A program made the translations under genes and the position numbers. The notes beneath the pieces are model-generated. The model was given only the letters and a program-made list of their open reading frames with translations. It ran no database searches and was not told the DNA's origin. Below, in pieces: positions 62,401 to 64,000 of a DNA stretch of 64,000 bases. Every line of letters starts with the position of its first letter. The stretch's first letter is position 1. The stretch comes from Mercurialis annua (Eukaryota > Streptophyta > Magnoliopsida > Malpighiales > Euphorbiaceae): contig NC_065574.1 in NCBI RefSeq assembly GCF_937616625.2, positions 28,336,501 to 28,400,500 of the forward strand, written 5' to 3'.

Positions 62401-64000
62401 AAACGTTTCACCTTTTTAAGCCAAACGTTTACATACGTTACAAAACAAATCCAAATATTCCACCTTTTTAGCGATTGAAGACAAACGTTTACAAATGTTA
62501 CGAAACAAAACCAAACGTTTGAAACTCTACGAAACAAATTCAAAAGTTTAACTTTTTTAGAAAACAAAACCAAACGTTTAAAACTTTACGAAACAAAACC
62601 AAACGTATAAAACATTCCGAAATAAACCAAACGTTTACAAATGTTACGAAACAAATCCAAATGTTTCACCTTTTTAGCGATTTAAGCCAAACGTTTACAA
62701 CCGTTACAAAACAAATCCAAACGTTTCACCTTTTTAGCAGTTTAAGCCAAACATTTACAAACGTTACGAAACAAATCCAAACGTTTCATCTTTTTTAGGA
62801 ATTGAAGCCATTAGTTTACAAACGTTACAAAACAAATCCAAACGATTAAAACGTTATAAAACAAATCCAAACGTTAAAACGTTTTAAGCGATTGAAGCCA
62901 AGCGTTTAGCGAAAGAAATCCAAGCGTTAAAACGTTACAAAACAAATCCAAACGTTTCACCTTTTAAGCGATTGAAGCCAAACGTTTAGCGATTTAAGCC
63001 AAACTTTTACAAACATTACAAAACAAAACAAAACGTTTAAAACGTTACGAAAGGAAACCAAACGTTTATTATTTTTAGCGATTTAATCCAAACATTTACA
63101 AACACTACAAAACAAATCCAAACGTTTTGCCTTTTTAGCAATTTAAGCCAAACGTTTACAAACTTTACAAAACAAAACCAAATGTTTCACCTTTTTAGCA
63201 ATTGAAGCCAAACGTCTACAAACTTTCCAAAACAAATCCAAGCGTTTAAAACGTTACGAAACAAATCCAAACGTTTCACCTCTTTAGCGATTTAGCGATT
63301 CAAGCCAAACGTTTACAAACGTTACAAAACAAATCCAAACGTTTCAATTTTCAGCAATTTAATCCAAACGTTTAAAAAGTTACGAAACAAATTTAAACGT
63401 TTCACCTTTTTAGCAATTGGAGCCAAACATTTACAAACGTTACGAAACAGAACCAAACATTTAAAACGTTTCGAAACAAATCCAAACGTTTCACCTTTTT
63501 AGTGATTAAAGCCAAACGTTTACAAACGTTATAAAATAAATCCAAACGTTTCCCCGTTTTAGCGATTTAAGCCAAACGTTTACAAACGTTACGAAACCAA
63601 TCCAAACGTGTCACCTATTTAGCAATTTAAGCCAAACGTATACAAACGTTTCAAAACAAACCCAAACGTTTCCCCTTTTTAGCGATTTATGCCAAACGTT
63701 TACAAAGGTTACGAAACAAATCCAAACGTTTCACCTTTTTAGCGATTGAAGCCAAATGTTTACAAACGTTACGAAACAAAACCAAACGTTTCCCCTTTTT
63801 AGCGATTCAAGCCAAACATTTAAAACGTTAAGAAACAAACTCAAACATTTAAAATGTTATGAAAGAAATCCAAACATTTCACCTTTTTAGCGATTGAAGC
63901 CAAACGTTAAACGTTTAAAACGTTACAAAACAAATCCAAAGGTTTCTCTTTTTTAGTGATTTAAGGCAAACGTTTTACAATCGTTACAAATGAAATCCAA
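56444..64000 (+). repeat. Satellite block I, plus orientation, to the window edge
   Basis: About 125 monomers running off the end of the window, so the array continues beyond it. It holds copies of segments from block H (offsets ~4.7 and ~7.5 kb) and a ~1.78-kb repeat in its last 3 kb. Two-monomer fusions through a shared CAAACGTTTAAAACG join are frequent. No gene, RNA gene or non-satellite insertion was seen. Confidence 0.96.
60950..64000 (+). repeat. Higher-order repeat, ~1,778-bp period
   Basis: ACGTTTTACAA (a variant with an extra T) is at 62192 and 63970 (1,778 bp). The doubled TTTAGCGATTTAAGCC or TTTAGCGATTCAAGCC junction is at about 61512 and 63291 (1,779 bp). The segment 59.7-60.2 kb also has a match at 62.4-62.9 kb but at ~2.7 kb offset (CATACGTTAC at 59701 and 62432), so the second copy has lost about 0.9 kb. 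Confidence 0.85.

Noticed and set aside
1..64000. CENP-B-box or centromere identity of the satellite
   Set aside because: No convincing CENP-B box was seen. A 60-bp length and retroelement content alone cannot show centromere function without CENH3 data.

Overview
The window is plant nuclear DNA, probably from a flowering plant and probably heterochromatic. Three things indicate this: a Tekay/Del-type chromodomain Ty3/gypsy retrotransposon primed by initiator-Met tRNA, two elements with ~106-bp inverted termini and ~10-bp target duplications resembling Mutator-type DNA transposons, and a very large AT-rich satellite array. I do not recognise the satellite and cannot name the species. No intact host gene was found.

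About 50.7 kb of the 64 kb is one tandem satellite with a 60-bp monomer, roughly 845 copies. The monomer carries three AACGTT palindromes at unit positions 7, 17 and 37, plus CpGs at 24 and 55. Because 60 is a multiple of 3, several reading frames stay open from monomer to monomer. This produces many 60-155 codon open frames with 20-residue repeats on both strands, which I treat as by-products rather than genes. The array is broken into about 18 blocks of alternating orientation. Plus-oriented blocks are 1-5.4 kb, 7.87-9.23 kb, 21.05-21.85 kb, 40.5-44.9 kb, 45.15-45.75 kb, three short pieces between 50.46 and 55.49 kb, 50.98-54.89 kb and 56.44-64 kb; the remainder is minus-oriented. Longer periodicities are layered on top: ~926 bp at 24.4-28.2 kb, ~2.68 kb at 28.3-33.7 kb, ~896 bp at 42.5-44.2 kb and ~1.78 kb at 61-64 kb.

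Four foreign insertions interrupt the array. (1) 6947-7330 is a 384-bp foldback MITE. (2) 9229-9304 plus 20447-21047 are the two halves of an older, minus-oriented gypsy fragment: truncated LTR, primer-binding site and leader. (3) 9305-20446 is a young, full-length 11.1-kb chromovirus nested inside that fragment. It has 2,860-bp LTRs that are ~99.5% identical, a 5-bp AGAAC target duplication, a primer-binding site and a polypurine tract. Its gag-pol is broken by three in-frame TAG stops and a one-base frameshift, and the RNase H has lost a catalytic Asp. (4) 40567-41699 is a 1.13-kb inverted-repeat element with 106-bp termini and a GC-richer core that may be captured host sequence.

The parts probably relate as follows (inference): a methylated satellite has expanded by segmental duplication and inversion. 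Its CpGs are decaying, and a chromodomain-bearing element, which such chromatin would attract, landed inside an older relative. The strongest candidates for something undescribed are the helically phased ACGT satellite, its extreme orientation mosaicism, and the cluster of five perfect hairpins in the retrotransposon LTR.
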